DNA of 64,000 bases from Oscillospiraceae bacterium (GCA_910575265.1 CAJTEA010000002.1:214411-278410); one strand, 5' to 3'. Shown: positions 55,201 to 63,476, numbered from the stretch's first letter. Program-made: numbers and translations. The notes: a model not told the origin generated them from the sequence alone.

Positions 55201-55915
55201 GGTGGGTAGAGAAGGTGGTATGGCGGCAGTGGTCGGACCAGTAGGTGTCCACCACCCGCACCTCGGTGATGGTGGGGTCCCGCTTCTCCTCGTCCCGGAA
55301 GTAGGCCTGAAGGAATTTCAAATCGTCCAGGTCCATGGCGAGGCCCAGCTTGTCCAGCAAAACGCCCAGCGCCGCTTCGGTCATGGCGGTGAAGCCAAGT
55401 ATAGACGCCACCGTATCCGGCTCCTGGTGTTCCCGGACCAGGGTATCCGGCTTTTCCAGGGAGGCCTCCCGGCTCTCCACCGGGTTGATGAGGTAATCGC
55501 GGATCTTCTCCCGGTCGGCCTGGGACAGCGCTCCCTCAATGGTGTAGAAGTAGTAGACCGTGGCGCTGGCCACCAGGGGACGCTCCACCCCGGCCATGAG
55601 CTGGATGCACTGGGCCGCCGAGTCCGCCCGCTGGTCGAACTGCCCCGGCAGGGCCTCCACCGCCAGGGTGTATTCCGGGGTTCGGACGGGGACATAATCC
55701 TCGTCAAAAACGTTGTCCACCTGGGGCTCGGAGAAAACAATGCCCTTGGCCCGCTGAAAGACCTCCTGTGAGACATCCTCCACATCGTAGCGGTGGAGGA
55801 TGGACAGGTCCTCCAGGTTTTGGATGCCAAGCTGCCCCCAAAGCTGGTCCAGCAGGGCGGTGCTTTCGACATCATATTGGGGCTTTTTCGCGGAATAGCA
55901 GCGGTAAACACTCAT
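52211..55915 (-). CDS. purL: Phosphoribosylformylglycinamidine synthase (single chain)
   Basis: 1234 residues, synthetase and glutaminase fused. THNHPTEIEPFGGAATCIGG and the PurM-like repeats form the synthetase part; PVFPGTNCEYDTARA, VLPGGFSGGDEPEGSAKF and GICNGFQALVKLGL form the class I amidotransferase. Converts FGAR + glutamine + ATP to FGAM in purine synthesis. Start at 55915 (SVYRCYSAKKPQYD) supported by CGGAGGAAAA; an upstream in-frame start would overlap the lipoprotein gene. Confidence 0.96.
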   Translation of the reverse strand: MSVYRCYSAKKPQYDVESTALLDQLWGQLGIQNLEDLSILHRYDVEDVSQEVFQRAKGIVFSEPQVDNVFDEDYVPVRTPEYTLAVEALPGQFDQRADSAAQCIQLMAGVERPLVASATVYYFYTIEGALSQADREKIRDYLINPVESREASLEKPDTLVREHQEPDTVASILGFTAMTEAALGVLLDKLGLAMDLDDLKFLQAYFRDEEKRDPTITEVRVVDTYWSDHCRHTTFSTHLDQIEIQDPEVKAAYERYLAARVEVYGEEKAAKRPQTLMDIATIGTKVLKKRGLLPELDESEEINACSIHVPAQVDGEEQDWLLMFKNETHNHPTEIEPFGGAATCIGGCIRDPLSGRVYVHQAMRFTGAGDPRVPFGQTLEGKLPQRKLCQTAAAGYSSYGNQIGLATGHVAEVYHEGYVAKRLECGAVVGAAPAENVRRERPAPGDVVILLGGRTGRDGIGGATGSSKSHNKKSLTTMASEVQKGNAPEERKIQRLFRDGEVTRLIKRCNDFGAGGVSVAIGELADGLEIDLDAVRKKYDGLDGTELAISESQERMAVVVASGDAEAFIAAAEKENLEAYQVAVVTESPRMVMRWKGQKIADLSREFLNTNGAVKHAAVSVDKKDRSAFGREPFKTLREMASSLKCASRRGLTERFDGSIGAGSVLMPFGGKYQSTPAQAMAALLPVLPGQETDQASVMAWGCDPDALSVDPYVGAYQAVTNSIAKLVASGADYKNVYLTLQEFFEKLRDEPLRWGKPAAALLGALDAQLDYAAAAIGGKDSMSGSFLDKDVPPTLISFAIAPIKAGEIITPEFKEAGHPVYLFLGDATAEGQKAAWEEFHALCQAGKVRAAWAAENGEAEAVMKMSFGGRIGFTAGEEELAWDLPNPGAIVAELTEAVPESSRAVQIGTTTAEPVINIVHDTAPIDELLALNEGVLEAVYPTRAGTTESVQTISWDKRSPAVRKHRVAHPKAVIPVFPGTNCEYDTARACIRAGIDPEIVVVRNLTTDLLAQSAQALEEAVRNAQMVVLPGGFSGGDEPEGSAKFICSFLRNPAISDAIMDLLKNRDGLMLGICNGFQALVKLGLLPFGEIRDMDATCPTLTYNLIGRHQSRYVTTRVASVQSPWMLKCQVGDEHTVPISHGEGRFVAPAEVISGLIANGQVGTQYVGMDGRPTMDILSNPNGSMEAIEGIFSPDGRVFGKMGHLERRGPFAAVNIPGNKHQPLFESGAEYFK

Positions 55916-55935
55916 GGTCGTTTTCCTCCGTTTTT

Positions 55936-57465
55936 CTATTTGATGATCCAATTCTCCAGCTGATAAAACACGTTGCCGCGCACCGGGGACAGCCCGGACA
56001 ACCGGCCCCACTGGGTGAGCACCGAGCCGTTTTTAAACAAAATGGGGACGATGGGCATCTGCTCGCCAAGCAGGCCGAACAGCTGATCCGCCGCCCCCGC
56101 CCGCTCCTCCGGAGAGGCCGCCCGGAGGGCGTTCAGCAGGCCGTCCGACTGTTCATGCCACCAGCCGCCGTAGTTGAGCGCGCCGTAGGAGGACAGCAGG
56201 GTGGACAGGTCGAAGTCGGCGGTGAACACCGTTTCCCCCAGGTACAGGTCAAACTCCCGGGCGGCCAGGGCGGCGGTGTACTCGTCAAAGGGGAGCTGCC
56301 GCAGCTCTACCGCGAAACCCGCCGCTTGGAGCTGATAGGCGATGAGCTGGGCCGCGGAACCCTTGGCGGTGTTTTCGCTGTTAACCAGAAAAACAAGCGC
56401 CTGGTCCTGAAGCCGCAGTTCTTCCATCCGCGCGGCCAGCGTCTCAGGATCGTAACGCGGAAAGGCCGAAGCCGCGCCCTGGCTGTACAGGTCGCTGTCT
56501 GGGTGGACGGGGAGCAGGGTCGGAACGGCATGATTGGCGTAAATAGTGGCGGCAATGGTGTCCCGGTCCACCGCGAGCGCAATGGCCTGCCGGGTCTGAG
56601 CGGCGCGGCACAGGGCGCTTTGTGTGTTGAAGCCCAGGTAAAGGAAATCGGTGGCGGCGTAGCCCCAGGTCTGATAGTTGCCCCCGTAGCCCATGGCGTT
56701 GGTAGCCATCAGGTCCACATCTACCAGGGAGATTTCCCCAGCGTCAAAAGCGTAGATCAGCTCATCGCTCCTGCTGACGGCGTGGAGATAGATCACCGGG
56801 ACTGGCAGAGTCCCCTCCTTCCGCCACCAGTTGGGCCGGGCGGTGAGGGTCAGGTTGTCGTCATTCCCGGAGAGCATATAGGGTCCGGTGCCGGCGGGGC
56901 GGTCCCCCTCGCCCAGGGCGATGGGGATATCCAGCAGCAGCGGCAGGGAGCCGTTGGGCCGGCTGAGGGTAATCACAATCTGATCGGGCTCCTCCTCTGG
57001 CACGGTGATGGCGGCGACATCGGACAGCCGCTCCCGATAGCGCCCCCGCTCCGAGCGGGCCAGATTCAGCGCGTCGGCCACCGTCTGACCGGTGAGAGGG
57101 GTGCCGTCGGAGAAGGTGACCCCCCTTTGGAGGGTGAAGGTCCAGACCAGCTTGTCCTCGCTGACCGTATCACTCCGGCACAGCACCGGCTGGGCCTGAA
57201 AGGAGGCGTCCACCGCGAAAAGGCTCTCATACAGCAGCGGAGCCAGGGTGAGATTGGAGCGGTTGGCGGCCAAAGCGGGGTGAAGGCTGAACTCCGGGTA
57301 AATGGCCAGGGTGAAGGGTGTGGTCACCGGGACCTGTACCTCCTTCTGGCTGCCGTCCCCCGCGGAGGAAGCGCCGGAGCTTGAGGAGGCGGACTGACCC
57401 CCTCCCCCGCAGGCGGAGAGAACCAGCAGGACGGCGATCAGAAGCATCGCAAACCGTTTTTTCAT
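55936..57465 (-). CDS. ABC transporter substrate-binding lipoprotein, peptide family (SBP_bac_5)
   Basis: 509 residues. Signal with lipobox LSACGG and a Ser/Ala-rich linker; LLYESLFAVDASFQAQPVL, WTFTLQRGVTFSDGTPLTG and AGTGPYMLSG are family-5 motifs. Binds oligopeptides, nickel or similar ligands. No permease or ATPase is encoded nearby. It lies 13 bases after pgeF and 20 before purL, so the three are one transcript: an orphan receptor in a purine/cell-wall gene cluster. Confidence 0.92.
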   Translation of the reverse strand: MKKRFAMLLIAVLLVLSACGGGGQSASSSSGASSAGDGSQKEVQVPVTTPFTLAIYPEFSLHPALAANRSNLTLAPLLYESLFAVDASFQAQPVLCRSDTVSEDKLVWTFTLQRGVTFSDGTPLTGQTVADALNLARSERGRYRERLSDVAAITVPEEEPDQIVITLSRPNGSLPLLLDIPIALGEGDRPAGTGPYMLSGNDDNLTLTARPNWWRKEGTLPVPVIYLHAVSRSDELIYAFDAGEISLVDVDLMATNAMGYGGNYQTWGYAATDFLYLGFNTQSALCRAAQTRQAIALAVDRDTIAATIYANHAVPTLLPVHPDSDLYSQGAASAFPRYDPETLAARMEELRLQDQALVFLVNSENTAKGSAAQLIAYQLQAAGFAVELRQLPFDEYTAALAAREFDLYLGETVFTADFDLSTLLSSYGALNYGGWWHEQSDGLLNALRAASPEERAGAADQLFGLLGEQMPIVPILFKNGSVLTQWGRLSGLSPVRGNVFYQLENWIIK

Positions 57466-57478
57466 GGGCGGTTCCTCG

Positions 57479-58291
57479 TTACAGCAGCTGGATTACGGCG
57501 GCCATGCTGCCTCGGCTGGCTCCCTGGACCCGGTGGGACCAGAATACATCCAGCTTACAGGCGGTGCAGGCGGCGCAGACGGCGATATGGTCCGGGGTCA
57601 GTCCCGCCCGCTCCAGCCATTTGGCGTTGGCCCCCTTCAGATCTACGGAAAACTTCCCCTCCCGGGGCAGCGGATGGATGAAGGGCTCCGCGTCCGCGCC
57701 CAGCCCGGAGCGCAGGCCATCGGGGACGTCGCTGTGGGTCTCAAAGCAGCAAGGGCCGATGCCCGGCCCGATGGCGGCCAGAATATGCTCAGGGCGGCAG
57801 CGGTAGTCCCGGACCATGGCCTCCACCGCCCGGACGGCGATCCCCAAAGCGGTTCCCCGCCAGCCGGCGTGGGCGGCGGCAACGCACCCGCGCGCCGGGT
57901 CGTACAGCAGGATGGGGACGCAGTCGCCGGAGAACACGGTGAGGCACACCCCCGGCTGGTCGGTGACCAGCCCATCCGCCTGAAACTCCCCGGTCTGGGC
58001 GGAGTCCGGCAGAATGTCGGCCCGGGTCACCGGGCGGATCACACCGCTGTGAACCTGGTGATTCTTCACCAGAGCGCCGGCGTCGGCCCCCACAGCTCCG
58101 CAGAAGCGGCGGAAATTTTCCCGGACGTTGGCCGGGTCGTCCCCCCGGCCAACACCCAGATTCAGGCTGTCCCAGGGCGCGGGGGATACGCCTCCCAGCC
58201 GGGTGGAGAAGCCGTGCGCCGTACCCGACCACGCGGAGTCCGGGCAGGCATAAAAGGAGACGCCACAGCGCTCCAGCTTGATGATGTCCAT
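57479..58291 (-). CDS. pgeF: Peptidoglycan editing factor PgeF (multicopper-oxidase-like, YfiH/YlmD)
   Basis: 270 residues. HGFSTRLGGVS, VFSGDCVPILL, AAHAGWRGTALGI and IGPGIGPCCFE are the family motifs; the Cys and His residues bind zinc at a surface active site. Family members act on nucleosides (adenosine deaminase/phosphorylase-like) and, in E. coli, correct L-Ser mistakes in cell-wall precursors. TGGAGGAG ribosome-binding site. Leads a cluster with a peptide-type receptor and purL. Confidence 0.94.
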   Translation of the reverse strand: MDIIKLERCGVSFYACPDSAWSGTAHGFSTRLGGVSPAPWDSLNLGVGRGDDPANVRENFRRFCGAVGADAGALVKNHQVHSGVIRPVTRADILPDSAQTGEFQADGLVTDQPGVCLTVFSGDCVPILLYDPARGCVAAAHAGWRGTALGIAVRAVEAMVRDYRCRPEHILAAIGPGIGPCCFETHSDVPDGLRSGLGADAEPFIHPLPREGKFSVDLKGANAKWLERAGLTPDHIAVCAACTACKLDVFWSHRVQGASRGSMAAVIQLL

Positions 58292-58407
58292 GGCATCTCC
58301 TCCATTGTGTGAATGATATCCTATTTTATCCTAAATCCGTCCCTCTGGCAACCCATAACAAAGGAGAATTGGGGCATATTTTTCTTCCGAAAGCGGGGCA
58401 AACTGCC

Positions 58408-58620
58408 TTAAAGCCGCTCCAGCTCCCTCAGCGTATCCTGAATGGTTTTCCGCGGGATATAGACCGCCGCCATCTCCTGGAGCTGGGCCAGGGAGAGGGA
58501 GCGGGCCGCGCTCACCATGGGGTGCTTCATGAATTTCCCAAAGCGGCGCTGAAACACCGCTTTCGACTTGGGATTGTCCAGCAGCTCGCCTACGGTGATT
58601 GTCCTGTCGCGCAAGTCCAT
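58408..58620 (-). CDS. Small conserved-looking protein of unknown function
   Basis: 70 residues: TITVGELLDNPKSKAVFQRR, FGKFMKHPMVSAARSLSLAQ, then a helical C terminus. The pattern (design: LLDNP..., KHPM..., SLSLAQLQ) recalls a short helical module found in clostridial proteins. GGAGGTGAATTTAC precedes the start. No signal or membrane segment. The 116 bases between it and pgeF contain nothing recognisable besides the pgeF ribosome-binding site. Confidence 0.7.
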   Translation of the reverse strand: MDLRDRTITVGELLDNPKSKAVFQRRFGKFMKHPMVSAARSLSLAQLQEMAAVYIPRKTIQDTLRELERL

Positions 58621-58679
58621 GTAAATTCACCTCCAGCACCAGTCTATGCGGTCAGAGGCCGGGGCTTGACACTCCCGCC

Positions 58680-58708
58680 TTGACTTTATAACCGGGAGGG
58701 ACTATACT
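58680..58708 (+). promoter_or_regulatory. Promoter of the membrane protein gene
   Basis: TTGACT (58680-58685), 17 bases, TATACT (58703-58708), 34 bases before the start codon. Confidence 0.75.
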
Positions 58709-58742
58709 GTATTCATTCATTTTTCAGAGAGGAGCGTCCTTC

Positions 58743-59612
58743 ATGGCAAAGAAAAAGGGCCTGCGGGCCGTATTTGCCACCGCTCATGACGCGCTGCGGC
58801 GAAAGCGGACGGTGGCGGCGGTCTATTTTACCTTACGGATTCTGGTTATCATCACGATGGTGGCGCAGTTCTTTAACGGTGACTTTGAGAGCGTGTTCCT
58901 GTGCGGGCTGACGCTGGTGCTGTTCCTGTTGCCCACGGTTTTTGAGCGGACGCTGATGATAGATCTGCCCAACACCATGGAGATCATCATTATGCTCTTT
59001 ATCTTCTCGGCGGAAATTCTGGGGGAGATCAGCTCCTTTTACACCACCTTCAAGCACTGGGACACCATTTTACATACCCTCAACGGCTTTCTCTGCGCGG
59101 CCATCGGCTTCGCTCTGGTGGACATGCTCAACCGCACGGAGAAGTTTTCCCTGTCCCTCTCCCCTGTTTTCATGTCTATCGTGGCCTTCTGCTTCTCCAT
59201 GACCATCGGCGTACTGTGGGAGTTCTTTGAGTGCGGCATGGACCAGCTGCTCCTGCTGGACATGCAGAAGGACACGGTGGTCAACACCATCTCCACCGTC
59301 ATGCTGGATCCCACAGGGGGCAACAGCCGGGTGATCATCGACAACATCGCGGACACCATCTTGGTCACCGCGGACGGACAGCAGATCGCTCTGGGCCTGG
59401 GCGGTTATCTGGACATCGGTATCCTGGACACCATGAAGGACCTGTTTGTCAACTTCATCGGAGCGGTTGTTTTTTCCATCATCGGCTTCTTTTATGTGAA
59501 GAGCCGTGGAAAGGGAAAGTTCGCCAGCCGCTTTATCCCCCAGGTGGTTGAGGTCCAGCCGGAGGACATCAACCCGCGCCAGCCAAAATTTGGGAAGAAA
59601 GCAAAAAAATGA
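58743..59612 (+). CDS. Multi-pass membrane protein (YjdF/DUF2238-like)
   Basis: 289 residues with about six hydrophobic segments: 24-45, 52-66, 80-98, 112-128, 140-160 and 238-256. HWDTILHTLNGFLCAAIGFA and IGVLWEFFECGMDQLL carry conserved-type His, Asp and Glu in the membrane; the loop 165-225 is acidic, and the tail is Lys-rich and cytosolic. Resembles the DUF2238 family by arrangement, not certainly. Function unknown. AGAGAGGAG ribosome-binding site. Followed 70 bases later by the Cys-rich miniprotein. Confidence 0.75.
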   Translation: MAKKKGLRAVFATAHDALRRKRTVAAVYFTLRILVIITMVAQFFNGDFESVFLCGLTLVLFLLPTVFERTLMIDLPNTMEIIIMLFIFSAEILGEISSFYTTFKHWDTILHTLNGFLCAAIGFALVDMLNRTEKFSLSLSPVFMSIVAFCFSMTIGVLWEFFECGMDQLLLLDMQKDTVVNTISTVMLDPTGGNSRVIIDNIADTILVTADGQQIALGLGGYLDIGILDTMKDLFVNFIGAVVFSIIGFFYVKSRGKGKFASRFIPQVVEVQPEDINPRQPKFGKKAKK

Positions 59613-59682
59613 ACGGAGCAGCGGGAATAAACCCCGGTCCAGACGGCATACTAGACCCATCCAAACAAGGAGGGTGTAAACC

Positions 59683-59859
59683 ATGGATCAACACAAAACC
59701 TGCAACACCAGCATCAAATGCTCCGTCGATACCTGCGCCTACCACTCCGGCGCGCAGAACTGCTGCTCTCTGGAGTCCATTAAAGTGGGCTGCTGCGACT
59801 GCTCCCCCACCAAGTGCGAAGGCACCGAGTGCGCCTCCTTCCGGCTGGGCGGCCGCTGA
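59683..59859 (+). CDS. Cys-rich miniprotein, DUF1540-like
   Basis: 58 residues, ten cysteines. CSVDTCAYHSG, NCCSL, GCCDCSP and ECASF match the CxxxxCxY...C...C pattern of the DUF1540 metal-binding-type family of spore-forming Clostridia and Bacilli. AAGGAGGG ribosome-binding site at ideal spacing. Probably a zinc- or metal-coordinating protein of unknown role. Own hairpin terminator follows. Confidence 0.85.
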   Translation: MDQHKTCNTSIKCSVDTCAYHSGAQNCCSLESIKVGCCDCSPTKCEGTECASFRLGGR

Positions 59860-59876
59860 TCGCGGCGGATTGTAAA

Positions 59877-59910
59877 AAATGGTCCCGCTCCGTAGGGGGC
59901 GGGACCATTT
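59877..59910. terminator. Bidirectional terminator
   Basis: 15-bp stem with one G-U pair (59877-59891 / 59896-59910), A-run before and TTT after, between convergent genes. Confidence 0.85.
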
Positions 59911-59924
59911 CTGTATCCGGATAC

Positions 59925-62099
59925 TTACAGCATATTGATAAAGAAAGTGATGGTAATGCTGTTGATAAAGTCGGCGAACATGCTGCCCACGATGGGGACC
60001 AGGATGTAGGCCTTGACGGAGGGAACAAAGCGGTCGGTCAGCGCCTGCATGTTGGCCATGGCGTTGGGGGTCGCGCCCATGCCGAAGCCGCAGGAACCGG
60101 CGGACAGGACGGCGGCGTCATAGTTGCGGCCCATGACGTTGTAGACCACAAAGTAAGCGAACAGGAACATGAGAACCACCTGAACCACCAGCAGAATGAC
60201 CAGGGGCACAGCCAGTGCGGCCAACTGCCACAGCTTCAGGGTAATCATGGCGATGCCCAGGAACAGGGACAGGCAGATGCCGCCGATATCGTCGATCGCG
60301 GCCATGGGGGTCTCATATTTTCCAGTAAACTCGCTGAAATTGCGCATAATAGCGGCTACGATCATGGCGCCGATGTACACGGGGAAGCTCATTCCCGTTT
60401 TAGACAGCAGCCAGGATACGATGGTGCCCACACCCATGGCGATGGCCAGCTGGTAGGCGGCGGAGGCGTAGCCCCTGATGGCGCCGCCGCCCTGCTCCTC
60501 GCCGCCGGAGGGAAGGGTGTCCTCCACGGGGACAGCGGTTTTCAGCAGATCGTGCTTCAGAATCAGCCGGCGGCCCAGCGGTCCGCCCATAAGGGAACCG
60601 GCAATCAGGCCGAAGGTGGCCGCGGCCGTGCAGAGGGTGGTAGCGCCCTCCAGGCCCAGGCCCTCCAGCGTGGGACCAAAGGCGCCCGCCGTTCCATGGC
60701 CGCCCACCATGGGGATGGAGCCGGTGCACATGCCCAGCAGGGGGTTGACCCCCAGCACCTGGGAGAAGCCCACAGCCGCGATGTTTTGCAGGATAATCAG
60801 CGTTGTGACGCATACCAGGAAGATCAGCAGGCTGACGCCGCCGCTCTTAAGCACCTTCAGGTTGGCCTGGAAGCCCACTGAGGTGAAGAACATGACCATG
60901 CAGACATTTTTCAGCGTCTCATCAAAGGTCAGTTCCATTACGCCGGTGGCGTAAAGGATACAGGACAAAACGGCGAAAATCAGGCCGCCCACCACCGGGG
61001 CGGGAACGCAGAAGGTCTCAAGCACCTTGATCCGCTTTTTCAAAAAGCTGCCCAGGAAGAGGATCACCACCGCGACCGCCAGGGTCTGATACATGTCCAG
61101 CGAAACCTGAAAGCTCTTGATGTTTTTCGCCGGCGTCCTGGCCTCCACCTCAATGCCGTTTTCGCCGTAGTAGGCCGCCGCGCCAAAGTGGAAGGGAATG
61201 GGAACGGACTGGACCGCCTGATCCATATCCAGTTCCGCGTCCATAGCGATGGCGCCCTGAACCTGATCGTTATAAGTAAACAGAGCGTCGGTAATCTGCC
61301 TGACAATGGCGGCGTCCAGGGAGTCGGCGGCCACCAGAACCGCGCGGACACCCAGCGTGACCACATCCTCGTCCTGCCCGTGGTAGGTGCCCGCCGGGAT
61401 GCGGCACACCGCGTAGCAGTTGTAAAGACCCATCAGCTGATCAATGGTCCGCTGGTCCGGGGAAATCAGGCGGATATCCATTTTCTCCGCCAGCTCGGCC
61501 ACCGCGTTGGTGGGCGCGCCCGCCGTGCAGAAAAAGGCGTCCAGCTCGCCCCGCTCCATGGCGGCGGCGGATTCAGCAAAGGCCAGCCGGCTGACCTTCA
61601 GCTTATCCAGGGTCAGTCCGTTGGCCCGTAGAATCTGCTCCGCGTTCCGGGTCACGCCCGAGTCCTCCGCGCCCACGGACACACGCTTGCCCGCCAGGTC
61701 GGCGATGGATGTAATGCCGGACTGCTTGGTTACCACGATCTGGCAGGCCTCGGTGTACAGGCCGCCCACCGCGCTGTAGCCGGACAGGATCATTCCCTCG
61801 AAGCTGCCCTCGCCCACCGCCGCGTACTGAAGTGTGTCGCTCTGTACAATGGCCAGATCGACAACGCCGCTCTCCAGCAGCCTCAGGTTGGCCTCAGAGC
61901 CGGTGGTCTCCTTCACAGTGACATTCCACCCCGTCGCCTCTTTGAGGGCGGGAGCCAGGGCGCTGCCGTAGGCGTAGTAAACCCCGCCCGTACCGCCTGT
62001 GCCGAAACGGATCTCATCCGAAGCGCCGCCGCAGCCGGTCAGACCGGTCAGCAGCAGGCAGAGCAGGAGCAGAACCGAACACATCCGTTTGCATTTCAT
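59925..62099 (-). CDS. TAXI solute receptor fused to GltS-type sodium:glutamate carrier
   Basis: 724 residues in one uninterrupted frame. Residues 1-24: signal with lipobox LTGC. About 28-325: TAXI-family receptor of TRAP transporters (RFGTGGTGGVYYAYGSALA, GSEANLRLLESG, DLAIVQSD, FFCTAGAPTNAV). From about 332: GltS, with FCVPAPVVGGLIFA, MGGHGTAGAF-type loop (VGGHGTAGAFGP), LSLFLGIAMITLKLW and GSCGFGMGATPNAMANMQA closely following E. coli GltS. The receptor is thus anchored both by lipid and by the carrier. Likely imports glutamate, 2-oxoglutarate or a related anion with sodium. Own extended -10 promoter; monocistronic. The fusion of a TRAP-class receptor to a different carrier family is the odd point. 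Confidence 0.93.
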   Translation of the reverse strand: MKCKRMCSVLLLLCLLLTGLTGCGGASDEIRFGTGGTGGVYYAYGSALAPALKEATGWNVTVKETTGSEANLRLLESGVVDLAIVQSDTLQYAAVGEGSFEGMILSGYSAVGGLYTEACQIVVTKQSGITSIADLAGKRVSVGAEDSGVTRNAEQILRANGLTLDKLKVSRLAFAESAAAMERGELDAFFCTAGAPTNAVAELAEKMDIRLISPDQRTIDQLMGLYNCYAVCRIPAGTYHGQDEDVVTLGVRAVLVAADSLDAAIVRQITDALFTYNDQVQGAIAMDAELDMDQAVQSVPIPFHFGAAAYYGENGIEVEARTPAKNIKSFQVSLDMYQTLAVAVVILFLGSFLKKRIKVLETFCVPAPVVGGLIFAVLSCILYATGVMELTFDETLKNVCMVMFFTSVGFQANLKVLKSGGVSLLIFLVCVTTLIILQNIAAVGFSQVLGVNPLLGMCTGSIPMVGGHGTAGAFGPTLEGLGLEGATTLCTAAATFGLIAGSLMGGPLGRRLILKHDLLKTAVPVEDTLPSGGEEQGGGAIRGYASAAYQLAIAMGVGTIVSWLLSKTGMSFPVYIGAMIVAAIMRNFSEFTGKYETPMAAIDDIGGICLSLFLGIAMITLKLWQLAALAVPLVILLVVQVVLMFLFAYFVVYNVMGRNYDAAVLSAGSCGFGMGATPNAMANMQALTDRFVPSVKAYILVPIVGSMFADFINSITITFFINML

Positions 62100-62231
62100 A
62101 ATTTCATTTCTCCTTTTCTTCTTTTTCTTCCTGTTCCAGCCCGGTATCCCCTCCCTCTATGGCCTTATTTTCCGCGCGGCGCTTGACTGGGCTGGGCGCG
62201 GATGGCCTCGACGCTTCTTTCTCCGTTGTGA

Positions 62232-62260
62232 ATTATACCATATAAGAGAACAGAAGTACA
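62232..62260 (-). promoter_or_regulatory. Promoter of the TAXI-GltS gene
   Basis: Minus strand TGTACT (62255-62260), 17 bases, TATAAT (62232-62237) with extended TGG. Weak -35 box compensated by the extended -10. Confidence 0.6.
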
Positions 62261-62289
62261 GTGATTTTTTACAGTTATGACATTTCGCG

Positions 62290-62323
62290 CAAAAAACAAA
62301 AAAGCGCACCCGGCGGGTGCGCT
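62290..62323 (-). terminator. rplT operon terminator
   Basis: Minus-strand stem AGCGCACCC / GGGTGCGCT followed by TTTTTTGTTTTTT. Confidence 0.92.
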
Positions 62324-62334
62324 CTGCGTTCCAA

Positions 62335-62691
62335 TCAGGCCAGTGCCTTTTTGGCGGTATCGGTAAGCTGGGTGAAGGCGGCCTTATCGTTGACGGCCAT
62401 CTCAGCCAGCATCTTGCGGTTGATGATGATGCCGGACTTCTTCAGTCCGTTCATAAAAGTGGAGTAGTTCATGCCGTTCATCTTGCAGGCGGCATTGATC
62501 CGGGTGATCCACAGCTGGCGGAAGTCGCGCTTTTTCAGCTTGCGGCCGGTATAGGCGTACACACCGGACTTCATCACGGCCTGGTTGGCCATCTTGAAGT
62601 GCTTGGACTTGGAGCCCCAGTAGCCCTTGGCCATCTTCAGGATCTTATTTCTTCTCTTGCGCGTCATCATCGCGCCTTTCACTCTTGCCAT
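62335..62691 (-). CDS. rplT: 50S ribosomal protein L20
   Basis: 118 residues: [53 protein letters not shown]. Ribosome assembly protein that in Firmicutes also represses its own operon through the leader RNA. Last gene of infC-rpmI-rplT, 21 bases after rpmI. Confidence 0.97.
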   Translation of the reverse strand: MARVKGAMMTRKRRNKILKMAKGYWGSKSKHFKMANQAVMKSGVYAYTGRKLKKRDFRQLWITRINAACKMNGMNYSTFMNGLKKSGIIINRKMLAEMAVNDKAAFTQLTDTAKKALA

Positions 62692-62712
62692 GATTCGTTA
62701 TCCTCCCTCTTC

Positions 62713-62925
62713 TTACTTATACAGGATCATGCGCTTGATGGCGGCCTCGTTGGTTTTGTCGGCGTAGGTGGTGCCGCGCAGGGCCCGCTTCAGCTTGGTG
62801 GTCTTGCCGTGGCCGTTAAGCAGGTGACGCTTCTTGGTCATCGCGCGCTTGACCTTGCCGGTCTTGGTGAGGGAGAAACGCTTCTTGGCGCCGCTGTGCG
62901 TTTTGATCTTGATTTTCTTCGCCAT
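62713..62925 (-). CDS. rpmI: 50S ribosomal protein L35
   Basis: 70 residues: KIKIKTHSGAKKRFS, then KHLL-type motif KKRHLLNGHGKTTK. Start at 62925 supported by AAAGGAGTTC upstream; longer in-frame starts overlap infC. Middle gene of the translation operon. Confidence 0.96.
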   Translation of the reverse strand: MAKKIKIKTHSGAKKRFSLTKTGKVKRAMTKKRHLLNGHGKTTKLKRALRGTTYADKTNEAAIKRMILYK

Positions 62926-62945
62926 AACAGTTTGAACTCCTTTAC

Positions 62946-63476
62946 TTACTTTTTCGCGTCCTTCGCGGGCTTGGGTGACAGGAAAATGGACATATGGCGT
63001 CCCTCCAGCTTGGGGGACTTGTCCATCACGGCAATCTCGCCGCACTCCTCAGCGAACTTAAGCAGCAGCTCCTGGCCGATGTTGGTGTGCGCCATCTCCC
63101 GCCCGCGGAAGCGGACGGTGACCTTGCACCGGTTGCCCTCGGACAGGAACTTCTGGGCGTTGCGCAGCTTCACATTGAAGTCGTTCACGTCGATGCCGGG
63201 AGACATACGAATCTCCTTGATCTCCACCACCCGCTGGTTTTTGCGGGCTTCCTTCTCGCGCTTGGTCTGCTCGAACCGGTACTTGCCGTAGTCCATAAAC
63301 TTGCATACGGGGGGTACGGCGTTGGGGGAGATCTTGACCAGATCCAGACTGCGCTCCTCAGCCAGACGAAGCGCCTCCTGAGAAGACATAATGCCCAGCT
63401 GCTCACCGGACTCTGAGATCAATCGGATCTCCTTGTCCCGGATCTCTTCATTGGTTTGATGACCTGTGTTAGCGAT
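62946..63476 (-). CDS. infC: Translation initiation factor IF-3, apparent AUC start
   Basis: 176 residues. NEEIRDKEIRLI, DLVKISPNAVPPVCKFMDYG, GIDVNDFNVKLRNAQKFL and VRFRGREMAH are IF-3 signatures. No in-frame ATG lies near the correct N terminus; ATC at 63476 stands eight bases after GGAGGT and yields a normal IF-3 length. IF-3 genes commonly use AUU/AUC so that the factor represses its own start. An in-frame GTG 57 bases upstream has no comparable ribosome-binding site. Confidence 0.93.
   Translation of the reverse strand: MANTGHQTNEEIRDKEIRLISESGEQLGIMSSQEALRLAEERSLDLVKISPNAVPPVCKFMDYGKYRFEQTKREKEARKNQRVVEIKEIRMSPGIDVNDFNVKLRNAQKFLSEGNRCKVTVRFRGREMAHTNIGQELLLKFAEECGEIAVMDKSPKLEGRHMSIFLSPKPAKDAKK

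Noticed and set aside
58331..58639. 102-codon minus-strand frame overlapping the 70-residue gene
   Set aside because: The overlapping 58408-58620 frame has the ribosome-binding site and a protein-like composition; this one is its shadow.
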